DNA from: Flavobacteriales bacterium
GTDB taxonomy: Bacteria; Bacteroidota; Bacteroidia; Flavobacteriales; TMED113
Direction: 5' to 3'
NCBI GenBank assembly: GCA_002696965.1
Contig: NZUB01000057.1
Location: forward strand, 20,602 to 43,560
DNA: 22,959 bases
Shown here: piece after piece, positions 1 to 7,247 of the stretch
Position numbering within the stretch: the first letter of the stretch is position 1
Layout of the letters: every line of letters begins with the position of its first letter
Position numbers and translations under genes: made by a program
Notes under the pieces: generated by a model
Told to the model about the DNA's origin: nothing
Seen by the model: the letters and a program-made list of their open reading frames with translations, nothing else
Databases searched by the model: none

Positions 1-866
1 TAAGTTTTACAACCTGTTTTGTAAACCTTAATAAAAAATGGATGTACTTTTATTTGGCCAGCAATCATTGAATCAGATTGCCCCGGGTTTGAGTGCATAA
101 TAATTAACTTAGAATAAAAAGAAAATAAAAGTCCGATGATTAAAGGCAATGGAAACTGCTTTTGATTACTAATAAAATAATCAACAATTAAGATAACTTT
201 ATTACTATCTTTTGAAGCAAGAGCATTCTGTAACTCAAAAGTATTATAATGTCTATGTACTCCTATATGTGAATGTACATTTTCAATTGATATAATTCCA
301 TTGGTAATGATATTGGACAATTTATTAATTGCGTTGGTAATTTTTGACAAATCATTTCCTAAAAAATCAATTAATAAAGCTTCAGCAGGTTTTTCAATTT
401 TTATATTTGCTTCAGCTAAATTATATTGAATCCAACGAGATATTTGTTGACCATATAGCGCTTTACTTTCTATAACAATACCATTTTTTTGAATAGCCTT
501 TACCCATTTTTTTCTTTTATCTATAGTTTTATTTTTATAGCAAACAACTAAAACAGTACTTTGAATAGGACTAGTGAAATAATTTGTCAACTCTGTAATA
601 TTGGAAAGCTTTTGAGCTTCTTTTAATACAACTAATTGCCTATCACCCGTCATAGGGAATGACTTAACTACAGAAAGTAATGAAAATACATCCGTTTGCT
701 TACCGTAGAAAATTTTTTGATTAAAAATTTTTTCAGACTCAGGAATTACATTTTTAAGAAATGAATTAGCAATCTTATCAATAAAAAAATCTTCCTCGCC
801 ATACAATAAGTAATTAGAGGATATGTCATTATTCTTGATTGAAGTCAAAACCTTTTCAATATTCAT
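1..866 (-). CDS. holA: DNA polymerase III subunit delta (3' end cut off by window edge)
   Basis: The leftward frame from the ATG at 866-864 is open to the window edge, giving 288 residues without a stop. It begins MNIEKVLTSIKNN and continues with NYLLYGEEDFFIDKI, the usual N-terminus of the delta subunit of the clamp loader (HolA/YqeN family), where the AAA+-like domain starts. Further on it has SFPMTGDRQLVVLKEA and, near the edge, KVHPFFIKVYK, which matches the 'NPFFVK' region before the C-terminal collar domain. The family is usually about 330-340 residues long, so some 45-55 C-terminal residues probably lie outside the window. Delta opens the beta sliding clamp within the clamp-loader complex, whose motor subunit DnaX is encoded about 10 kb away in this window. 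It diverges from the nuclease-like gene at 929 across 62 bases. The identification is from family recognition; the truncation is seen directly. Confidence 0.9.
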   Translation of the reverse strand, partial: MNIEKVLTSIKNNDISSNYLLYGEEDFFIDKIANSFLKNVIPESEKIFNQKIFYGKQTDVFSLLSVVKSFPMTGDRQLVVLKEAQKLSNITELTNYFTSPIQSTVLVVCYKNKTIDKRKKWVKAIQKNGIVIESKALYGQQISRWIQYNLAEANIKIEKPAEALLIDFLGNDLSKITNAINKLSNIITNGIISIENVHSHIGVHRHYNTFELQNALASKDSNKVILIVDYFISNQKQFPLPLIIGLLFSFYSKLIIMHSNPGQSDSMIAGQIKVHPFFIKVYKTGCKT

Positions 867-928
867 GCTCAACACATATTTTTAATTAAATTAAAAATAG
901 TTAAATTAAGATTGAATTACTTTAATAA

Positions 929-1342
929 ATGAAATTAAAAATAAAAAACAATAAAGAATATATATTCGATTTAGTACGAAAAAAATATGTTTTAAATCAA
1001 CCCGAAGAATGGGTAAGACAACATATTATTCAATATCTAAATACTCAAAAAGGTTATCCAATTTCATTGATGTCTGTAGAAAAAAAAACAATAGTAAATA
1101 AATTAATAAAACGATGTGATATTATTTGCTATAATCAAATGGGCAAAGCATTACTATTAGTGGAGTGCAAAGCCCCAAAAGTTAAATTAAATACAAGCTA
1201 TTTAAATCAAAGTATTAATTACCAAAGAACTATTCAAGCAAAATATATTTTAATCACTAATGGTACAACGCACTTTTGTTTTACCTTACAAGACGGAGCA
1301 CCAAAATTTATCGATAAAATACCTAAATACATTAATGATTAA
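929..1342 (+). CDS. Orphan HsdR N-terminal-like (PD-(D/E)XK) domain protein
   Basis: This 137-residue protein looks like the stand-alone 'type I restriction enzyme R protein N-terminal' domain (HSDR_N_2-type). Visible landmarks are PEEWVRQ at residues 25-31, D64 in KRCDII, and VECKAP at 78-83 with E79 and K81. D64...E79-x-K81 forms a plausible PD-(D/E)XK metal-binding and catalytic triad, so the nuclease core seems intact. No helicase domain follows, and no hsdM or hsdS gene lies nearby, so it is not a classical type I restriction system. It diverges from holA by 62 bases; from memory this gene often sits beside holA in Flavobacteriales, which would suggest a DNA-maintenance role, but that is inference. 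No Shine-Dalgarno sequence precedes the ATG, as usual in this phylum. The stop is 14 bases from the convergent gene at 1357. The biochemical function is unknown. Confidence 0.8.
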   Translation: MKLKIKNNKEYIFDLVRKKYVLNQPEEWVRQHIIQYLNTQKGYPISLMSVEKKTIVNKLIKRCDIICYNQMGKALLLVECKAPKVKLNTSYLNQSINYQRTIQAKYILITNGTTHFCFTLQDGAPKFIDKIPKYIND

Positions 1343-1356
1343 TTAACTGACAGAAC

Positions 1357-1977
1357 TTATATATCTATATTTTTTGACGAATTTAATTTATCTAAATCAT
1401 CCAATATAACGACATACAAATACGCAGTACTTAACTGTGTTAATGGAATTGCAATTATTAATCCTACAAAAAATGAAAGAAAGCCTAAAGCCACAATAAC
1501 AAACATTGCAAATACAAATGCAATTAAGTTAAATTCAAGCCCCTTGGTTAAATGCCAACTTTTTTTAATCGCTTGATCAAAACTTATATCCTGATCTACA
1601 ATTAAATACTGCGCAAACATTAATCTAACCATAACATAGATGCCCGGGAGAATGAACAAAACAAACCCCATTATTATTAACACAGAGCAAATTAGCAGTG
1701 TGGCTAAATAATGCAAGAACTTCATACTTGTAATGGCTAATAAGTCATTGAAACTAACTCTTTCACCTCTTATATATCTGATCGAGATTAAAGTTATAGT
1801 AGATGAAAAATAACAACTTAATAATGTAAAAAATAAGGCAACTGATGGCATAATATTACCAAGAAGATTAATAGCAATAGTAAACAATGTAATACCTATC
1901 CAAAAAAGGATATTTTCTTTCAATTTAATCCACGCTTGACTAATAATTTTTGAAATAGAAAATTCAAAATGAGACAT
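1357..1977 (-). CDS. Polytopic membrane protein, GPDPase-membrane-domain/DUF975-like
   Basis: A 206-residue integral membrane protein with about five hydrophobic segments (roughly 22-40, 45-68, 90-116, 149-171 and 172-192) and a short polar tail. The stretch LPGIYVMVRLMFAQYLIVDQ (110-129), followed by SFDQAIKKSWHLTKG, is typical of the superfamily that includes the membrane domain of glycerophosphodiester phosphodiesterases and the DUF975/YciC-like proteins. No catalytic phosphodiesterase domain is present. It lies 21 bases downstream of the DUF456 gene on the same strand, so the two are probably co-transcribed. It ends 14 bases from the stop of the convergent nuclease-like gene. No specific function can be given from sequence; a role in the inner membrane is all that is supported. 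Confidence is high that it is a real gene and moderate for the family. Confidence 0.72.
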   Translation of the reverse strand: MSHFEFSISKIISQAWIKLKENILFWIGITLFTIAINLLGNIMPSVALFFTLLSCYFSSTITLISIRYIRGERVSFNDLLAITSMKFLHYLATLLICSVLIIMGFVLFILPGIYVMVRLMFAQYLIVDQDISFDQAIKKSWHLTKGLEFNLIAFVFAMFVIVALGFLSFFVGLIIAIPLTQLSTAYLYVVILDDLDKLNSSKNIDI

Positions 1978-1998
1978 ATAATTCGAGTTTCAATGTTA

Positions 1999-2484
1999 TC
2001 ACAGTAAATATAATAATTTCCATACTACCCATAGAATCACATAAGTAGAATAAATTAGTTTGATTAATGTCCCTAAAGCAAATCCAATAAATGAACCAAA
2101 AGCAATCTTTAATGCGTTAGCCTTATTCTTATTGTCTATTAAAGCTCCAAAAAAAGCTCCAAAAAAGGGACCCAAAATAAAGCCTAATGGAGGCACAAAA
2201 AAACCCACAAAAAGACCAATAATTGTACCATAAATTGCATTTTTTTTGCCACCAAATTTTTTTACACCAAAATACTGACAAAGGTAATCCAATAAAAATA
2301 CCACAATTGTAATCAAAGTATACAATAACAATTGACCTTCAGTAAGTTTATAATCTGTAAAAAAATGTAATGTTAAAAGTCCCGAAAAAGTCAATACTGG
2401 ACCAGGAATAATGGGGAAAATAGCTCCTAAAAAGCCCAGTAATAATAATATAAATACAACACAAAAAATTAAAAATTCTATCAT
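1999..2484 (-). CDS. DUF456 family membrane protein
   Basis: A 161-residue, strongly hydrophobic protein with the layout of DUF456 proteins: an N-terminal segment ending in GAIFPIIPGPV (20-30), a second hydrophobic stretch, a third at about 50-69 followed by the basic VKKFGGKKNA turn (74-83), then a glycine-rich pair of membrane segments (83-115, with glycines at 86, 90, 94, 101, 105, 109 and 113) and a final segment to the C-terminus. Regular glycine spacing of this sort allows close helix packing; the function of the family is not established. It is the first gene of a probable two-gene leftward unit and diverges from purB across 78 bases. Its own promoter is not obvious; the closest match to TAnnTTTG on its strand, TATATTTA, has one mismatch. 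Confidence 0.85.
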   Translation of the reverse strand: MIEFLIFCVVFILLLLGFLGAIFPIIPGPVLTFSGLLTLHFFTDYKLTEGQLLLYTLITIVVFLLDYLCQYFGVKKFGGKKNAIYGTIIGLFVGFFVPPLGFILGPFFGAFFGALIDNKNKANALKIAFGSFIGFALGTLIKLIYSTYVILWVVWKLLYLL

Positions 2485-2535
2485 AGAATTAAATATACTA
2501 CATATAATTATGATAAATGCTAATCATCTTTTTAT

Positions 2536-2543
2536 TAAATTTG
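2536..2543 (+). promoter_or_regulatory. Bacteroidota -7 promoter element for purB
   Basis: TAAATTTG is an exact match to the Bacteroidota -7 consensus TAnnTTTG, and the bases after it (CA) fit the common TAAATTTGCA form. It ends 19 bases before the purB ATG, which would give a short leader of about 15 bases. No TTG lies at the expected -33 distance, so only one half of the promoter is recognisable. It overlaps the perfect 10-base palindrome ATTTGCAAAT at 2539-2548, which may be chance in such AT-rich DNA. Confidence 0.55.
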
Positions 2544-2562
2544 CAAATAATACAACGATATT

Positions 2563-3903
2563 ATGAAAAAAAGTATTTATAATATTTCGCCAATTGATGG
2601 TAGATACACACACTTAACAGAAGATTTAAAAAAATATTTTTCTGAGGCAGCACTAATAAAATATCGAGTTTATATTGAAATTGAATACTTTATAAACCTA
2701 TGCAACATCAACTTACCTGAACTCCAGGGGGTCTCAAAAAAAAAATTAAAAGATGTTGCTAAAATTGCTTCCGAAATATCTGAAAAAGATATTTTAGAAA
2801 TAAAAAAAATAGAAAAAGTTACAAATCATGATGTTAAAGCAGTTGAGTATTTTATCAAGAAAAAATTTAAAAAACTCAATTTATCTCAATATCAAGAATT
2901 TATCCATTTTGGATTAACCTCACAAGACATTAACAATACAGCATCACCAATCTTGTTAATGGACGCATTAAATTTGTGTTTTTATCCAGAGCTTAGTAAA
3001 CTAATAAAAAAACTTTATGAGTTAAGTAGTAAATGGAAAAATATTTCCATGCTTGCCAGAACTCACGGTCAACCAGCATCACCTACAAAATTAGGAAAGG
3101 AGATAAAAGTATTTAAAGTAAGATTAGAGGAACAATTAAATCAATTAAAAAAAATTCCAAATTCCGGAAAATTTGGTGGAGCAACTGGTAATATGAATGC
3201 ACACTATGCCTCTTACCCTAAAATTAATTGGCATAAATTTGCGAAAGATTTCTTACAAAGAATTAACCTAAAAAGGTCTTATCCTACAACACAGATTGAA
3301 CATTATGATAATCTAGCAGCACAACTAGATGCAATAAAACGTATAAATACAATTCTAATAGATTTTAGTAGAGATATTTGGATGTATATTTCTATGCATT
3401 ACTTTAATCAAAAAACAAACAAAAATGAAGTTGGATCTTCCGCAATGCCACATAAAATAAATCCTATTGATTTTGAAAACGCAGAAGGCAATTTAGGTCT
3501 TGCCAACTCAATACTCACCCATTTATCAGAAAAATTACCTGTCTCAAGGTTGCAGAGAGATTTATCAGATTCAACAGTAATGAGAAATATTGGAGTACCA
3601 TTTGCACATAGTATCATATCATATAAAGCAATTATAAGAGGATTAGATAAACTCACTATAAACGATGAAAAAATTCGTACTGACTTAAATCATGATTGGG
3701 GCATATTAGCTGAAGCAATTCAAACAATTCTAAGAAGAGAAGGAATCAATAAACCATATGAATTACTAAAAAAAGTAACACGCAATAATCAAAAAATCAA
3801 TGAAATTACAATTACACATTTTATTGAAAACTTAGAAGTCACAAATGCTGTCAAACAAGAGTTAAAACAATTAACACCATTTAATTACACTGGTCAATCT
3901 TAA
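2563..3903 (+). CDS. purB: Adenylosuccinate lyase
   Basis: A 446-residue cytosolic enzyme of purine synthesis. It makes two fumarate-releasing cleavages: SAICAR to AICAR, and adenylosuccinate to AMP. The start MKKSIYNISPIDGRY and the length match the E. coli-type PurB (456 residues). The superfamily signature GSSAMPHKINP is at 291-301 and holds the mobile-loop catalytic serine; RTHGQPAS contains the second catalytic residue, H168. FIHFGLTSQDINNT is the fumarase/aspartase-superfamily substrate-binding region. The gene has its own promoter-like element just upstream. Its TAA stop overlaps the stop of the convergent lhgO gene by four bases. The reading frame crosses an A10 tract at 2736-2745 within the N-terminal domain, an unusually long homopolymer for a coding sequence, but the frame is intact. 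Confidence 0.97.
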   Translation: MKKSIYNISPIDGRYTHLTEDLKKYFSEAALIKYRVYIEIEYFINLCNINLPELQGVSKKKLKDVAKIASEISEKDILEIKKIEKVTNHDVKAVEYFIKKKFKKLNLSQYQEFIHFGLTSQDINNTASPILLMDALNLCFYPELSKLIKKLYELSSKWKNISMLARTHGQPASPTKLGKEIKVFKVRLEEQLNQLKKIPNSGKFGGATGNMNAHYASYPKINWHKFAKDFLQRINLKRSYPTTQIEHYDNLAAQLDAIKRINTILIDFSRDIWMYISMHYFNQKTNKNEVGSSAMPHKINPIDFENAEGNLGLANSILTHLSEKLPVSRLQRDLSDSTVMRNIGVPFAHSIISYKAIIRGLDKLTINDEKIRTDLNHDWGILAEAIQTILRREGINKPYELLKKVTRNNQKINEITITHFIENLEVTNAVKQELKQLTPFNYTGQS

Positions 3904-5120
3904 TTGTATTTTTTTAGAAATTCCAATGCAACTCTTTCCCCAATAGAAAGACAAGCAGTTGCAGCTGGAGAAGGAGCATTTAAAACATGAATACTATTTC
4001 CTTTAGTGATAATTTGAAAATCTTCAATAATTTCTCCATCCCTACCTAATGCCATAGCCCTAACACCAGAACGGCCAGATTCTATATCAGATGTTTCTAG
4101 TGAGGGTATAAGTTGTTGTAAATGTTTTAAAAAAACATTTTTTGAAGATGCTTTTACCATTTCTTTCAAGCCAAATTGCCAGTGATTTATAAATAATTTC
4201 CAAGTCCCTATATATGTTAAAGAATCTAATGTGTCTTGGAGACTAAATGACATTTTATTATATCCTTCACGTTTAAAAGTAAAAACAGCATTGGGACCAC
4301 ATTCTATTTCACCATTTATCATTCTAGTAAAATGCACACCTAAAAATGGGAATTCTGGATTTGGTACAGGATAAATTATATTATTCACTTTATGCTTAGC
4401 TTTTTCCGTCAAAGTGTAATAATCACCCCTAAAACCAACAATTTTGAAATCTAACTTTAAACCATCTTCTTTTGCTAATCGATCTGAAAACAAGCCAGCA
4501 CATGAAATAATTTTACTACCAGTAAAAATGCGATTTTGCGTGTGAATAATAGAATTATTAGAACGATGTGTAATTTTTAAAACTTGTGAATTAGTCAATA
4601 TCTCACTTTCAGAGTTGATTTTTTTTATTAATGATGCAAATTTATTAGCTACAGCTCTATAATCTATAATACCTGTTTCAGGAACCCAAATTGCGGAAAA
4701 TCCTCTTACGAATGGTTCAATTTCCTGTATTTTTTTTGCATCAATAATTTCTAAATTTTCTAAACCATTATTACGCCCTCTTTTTAATAAAGCTGGTAGA
4801 GCTAATGATTCTTTTTCATTTTTTGCTACAACTAATTTACCACATACCTCATGATTAATCTGATGCTTTTTGGCAAAATCAACTAATTCACGCCTACCAG
4901 CAACGCAATTTTTAGCTCTATATGATTCTGGCTTATAGTATAAACCTGAGTGTAAAACGCCTGAATTCCTTCCACTTTGATGCAAGGCTAATTCTTTCTC
5001 TTTTTCAAGAATCAGAATTTTTATTTGAGGCATTTTTTTTTGAATCTTATAGGCACTAGCTAAGCCAACTAATCCTCCACCTATGACAATTAGATCATAT
5101 GTTTTCTCTATATTATTCAC
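3900..5120 (-). CDS. lhgO: L-2-hydroxyglutarate oxidase
   Basis: A 406-residue FAD-dependent oxidase of the DAO superfamily, matching LhgO (YgaF). It oxidises L-2-hydroxyglutarate to 2-oxoglutarate, passing electrons to the quinone pool in characterised homologues. The N-terminal Rossmann motif is DLIVIGGGLVGLASAY, followed by SGRNSGVLHSGLYY, a hallmark of the family around the flavin. The C-terminus has ESGRSGVRAMALGRDGEIIEDF and ends NAPSPAATACLSIG, also typical. The start is GTG at 5120-5118: it is needed to include the Rossmann strand, and the first in-frame ATG (residue 29) falls inside that fold. The GTG lies inside the end of the upstream transporter gene (8-base overlap), so translation is probably coupled. 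It is the last gene of the operon and ends on the purB stop. It likely repairs L-2-hydroxyglutarate, a side product of TCA-cycle dehydrogenases, or feeds on it. Confidence 0.92.
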   Translation of the reverse strand: MNNIEKTYDLIVIGGGLVGLASAYKIQKKMPQIKILILEKEKELALHQSGRNSGVLHSGLYYKPESYRAKNCVAGRRELVDFAKKHQINHEVCGKLVVAKNEKESLALPALLKRGRNNGLENLEIIDAKKIQEIEPFVRGFSAIWVPETGIIDYRAVANKFASLIKKINSESEILTNSQVLKITHRSNNSIIHTQNRIFTGSKIISCAGLFSDRLAKEDGLKLDFKIVGFRGDYYTLTEKAKHKVNNIIYPVPNPEFPFLGVHFTRMINGEIECGPNAVFTFKREGYNKMSFSLQDTLDSLTYIGTWKLFINHWQFGLKEMVKASSKNVFLKHLQQLIPSLETSDIESGRSGVRAMALGRDGEIIEDFQIITKGNSIHVLNAPSPAATACLSIGERVALEFLKKYN

Positions 5121-6399
5121 TCAACAATAATGGTTTAAATATTAAAATACCAACTAAAAAAAATATCACTATAATTACTAATCCTGCTTGTTGGGTTCCA
5201 AATGCACTTGTTAAAAGACCAAAAAACAATGGACCTAGAAATGCTGTTGCTTTACCAGAAAAAGCATAGAATCCGAAAAACTCATTTTTCTTATTTTCAG
5301 GAGTTAATCTTGCCATTAAAGAACGACTTCCTGCCTGATTAGGACCTTGCATTAAACCAATAAAAAAACCTGCAATCCAAAATAATGTTTTTGGAGTGAT
5401 TAAATGATTGAAGTTAGTTAAAAATGGGGCAAAAAATGCCAGTAAGGTAGACAATAACAATGTCCATAAAGTAATCATTAACATACTTTCAACGCCTATT
5501 TTATCTTCTAAATGACCAAATAAAAAAGAACCAATACAAGCAGAAATATTTAAGACAACACCTAAAATTAAAATTTCATTAAAACTAAATTGTAATGTAC
5601 CTGCTGCATAAATACCTCCAAATGCAAAAATTGTTATTAAAGCATCATTATAAAATAATCTAGCAATTAAAAATCTAACAATTTTTTTATGTTCACGCAC
5701 ATTGCGAAAAGAAGAAATAATTGATTGAAAAGATTGTTTGAAGTATTTATGGATTCCTTTGTTTGGTTTGGTATCTTTTAAAAAGATAAATGTTGGAATA
5801 CTAAAAATAAAAAACCAGGCTGCAACTAATAAATTAATCAACTTAATATTAGATATATCCTCTAAATCTAGACAAATAAAAGATACCGCTAATGAAATCA
5901 ATCCACCAACAAAACCTAAACCCCAAGCATAACCGGATATTTTTCCCATATTGCTATTAGTAGCTAAATCTGATAAATAAGAATTACAAAATACTGTTCC
6001 AAACTCAAAACCAATATTGGCTATAATAAATACTATAAGAGCAATAATTGCCACATCAAACTCTAAACCTAGAATATTGTAACTTTGATTGGGTTCAAAA
6101 AAATATAAACATACCGTGGCCACAATACATAAGTATGTTGAAATCATTAAAAACACCTTTCTATAGCCTCCTGAATCCGCTAAAGCCCCCAAAAATGGTG
6201 ACATTAGTGCTACAAAAATAGCTGTGATTGAAATACCCAATGACCATAAAGAAGTACCCACTTGATTGTTGACAGCTAATGATTCTGTAAAAAAAGCGCT
6301 AAAAATAAATGTAACTATTAAGGTAGTAAATGGCTGATTAGCAAAATCATACAAAGACCATGCGATTATCTCCTTGTTTTTTTTAATGTTTTTAATCAT
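5113..6399 (-). CDS. MFS transporter, UMF1 (Atg22-like) family
   Basis: A 428-residue major facilitator with about 12 hydrophobic segments. The N-terminus KEIIAWSLYDFANQPFTTLI is the diagnostic 'W-x-LYD-x-AN' motif of the UMF1/Atg22-like family, and MSPFLGALADSGGYRKVFL (about 65-85) is the MFS loop 2-3 motif. A second, similar motif, LFGHLEDKIGVESML, opens the second half, and GFFIGLMQGPNQAGSRSLMA is the family's conserved loop. Substrates of bacterial members are mostly unknown. It overlaps the upstream Bax-like gene by 8 bases and the downstream lhgO by 8 bases, so the three are probably made as one unit. The context would allow a hydroxy- or dicarboxylic acid substrate that LhgO then oxidises, but that is inference only. 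Confidence 0.88.
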   Translation of the reverse strand: MIKNIKKNKEIIAWSLYDFANQPFTTLIVTFIFSAFFTESLAVNNQVGTSLWSLGISITAIFVALMSPFLGALADSGGYRKVFLMISTYLCIVATVCLYFFEPNQSYNILGLEFDVAIIALIVFIIANIGFEFGTVFCNSYLSDLATNSNMGKISGYAWGLGFVGGLISLAVSFICLDLEDISNIKLINLLVAAWFFIFSIPTFIFLKDTKPNKGIHKYFKQSFQSIISSFRNVREHKKIVRFLIARLFYNDALITIFAFGGIYAAGTLQFSFNEILILGVVLNISACIGSFLFGHLEDKIGVESMLMITLWTLLLSTLLAFFAPFLTNFNHLITPKTLFWIAGFFIGLMQGPNQAGSRSLMARLTPENKKNEFFGFYAFSGKATAFLGPLFFGLLTSAFGTQQAGLVIIVIFFLVGILIFKPLLLSE

Positions 6400-7144
6400 G
6401 TTTTAATTCCAAATGATCATATATAGTCAAGTTATTATAGTCTATAATAGATTTTAAATCCTTAACATAGAACTCTCTCCTTTCGGAATACATAATTAAT
6501 TCTTGAATCAACTCAATCGATGTAATATCTTTTAATCTATTAACTCGATAATTTGCATATGCATAACCTTTGGCTAAGGTACGCAAGTAATGCGAGATTG
6601 ATTCAGAAATATTATTATACTTCTTAACATATACTAGTGAAGAATTATTTGCTTCTAATTTATTTACATCATTATTATAAGTATGAATACCAAATAAATT
6701 ATTCCCCTCTAAAAAGAACCTAGAAGTACCCCAACCAGATTCAATTGCAGCTTGTGCAATAATTATAGAATTCGGTTGTTCTTTTAAACATAATAACAAA
6801 TCATAAGAATTATCACAATTACAATAATCATATAGGGATTGGATTGTATCGTTAATATTAGTATTGTCAAAATGATCAAGAACATAATTATACCCCTTCT
6901 TGATTTTATCTTTTTCAAGTAAGATAGCAGGTAGGATAAAATCTATAAACTTTATTTTTTTTTCACTAACCGGTAAATTAGAAAAATTAGGATTATTGAT
7001 ATAAATAATTGGAGCTACATCACCACCTTGCACTGATTCTATATCACTAATATGCTTGTTGTCAATAATAATATTTTTTATAGAATTTTGAAATACCGAT
7101 TGAGAAAAAAGAGGAAATGAAATAAATAAGAATAACCAATTCAT
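6392..7144 (-). CDS. Bax-like glucosaminidase-domain protein (exported)
   Basis: A 250-residue protein starting with a short signal sequence (MNWLFLFISFPLFSQS), so it is probably exported to the periplasm. The region around residues 60-75 (EKKIKFIDFILPAILLEKDK) matches the start of the Bax family (COG2992), and IIAQAAIESGWGTSRF (128-143) plus GNNLFGIHTY is the active-site region of the glucosaminidase fold (PF01832), with E135 the expected catalytic acid. Such enzymes cleave beta-N-acetylglucosaminyl bonds in peptidoglycan; E. coli Bax itself is poorly characterised. No LysM or other cell-wall-binding repeat is seen. It is the first gene of the operon with the UMF1 transporter and lhgO, behind a -7 promoter element at 7196-7203. 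Why a wall hydrolase should be linked to a hydroxy-acid oxidase is not evident. Confidence 0.82.
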   Translation of the reverse strand: MNWLFLFISFPLFSQSVFQNSIKNIIIDNKHISDIESVQGGDVAPIIYINNPNFSNLPVSEKKIKFIDFILPAILLEKDKIKKGYNYVLDHFDNTNINDTIQSLYDYCNCDNSYDLLLCLKEQPNSIIIAQAAIESGWGTSRFFLEGNNLFGIHTYNNDVNKLEANNSSLVYVKKYNNISESISHYLRTLAKGYAYANYRVNRLKDITSIELIQELIMYSERREFYVKDLKSIIDYNNLTIYDHLELKHD

Positions 7145-7195
7145 TAGAAATTATGTTTTTTATTTATATGAATGTAATCAGTTGATTCCCTAGTT

Positions 7196-7203
7196 CAAAA
7201 TTA
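7196..7203 (-). promoter_or_regulatory. -7 promoter element for the Bax-like/UMF1/lhgO operon
   Basis: On the minus strand this reads TAATTTTG, an exact TAnnTTTG match, 51 bases upstream of the ATG at 7144, giving a leader of roughly 45 bases. No TTG is found at the -33 distance. It lies in the 103-base gap between the acnB stop and this operon, the second longest gap in the window, which fits an independent promoter. Confidence 0.5.
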
Positions 7204-7247
7204 GTATAACGAAATTGCATCAGCTTCATAATTTAACAATAACTCGT

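Noticed and set aside
929..1342. A type I restriction-modification system
   Set aside because: Only an HsdR-N-like domain is present; there is no helicase part, HsdM or HsdS, and the neighbours are housekeeping genes.
2539..2548. Palindrome ATTTGCAAAT as a regulator operator between the DUF456 gene and purB
   Set aside because: It overlaps the -7 promoter consensus itself and is composed of common AT-rich words; there is no second copy nearby.
2736..2745. A10 tract in purB, with stops soon after in both other frames
   Set aside because: It lies in the N-terminal domain (residues 58-61), so slippage would only yield a useless fragment. It is most likely a by-product of AT-rich lysine codons, and it weakens the significance of the dnaX tract.
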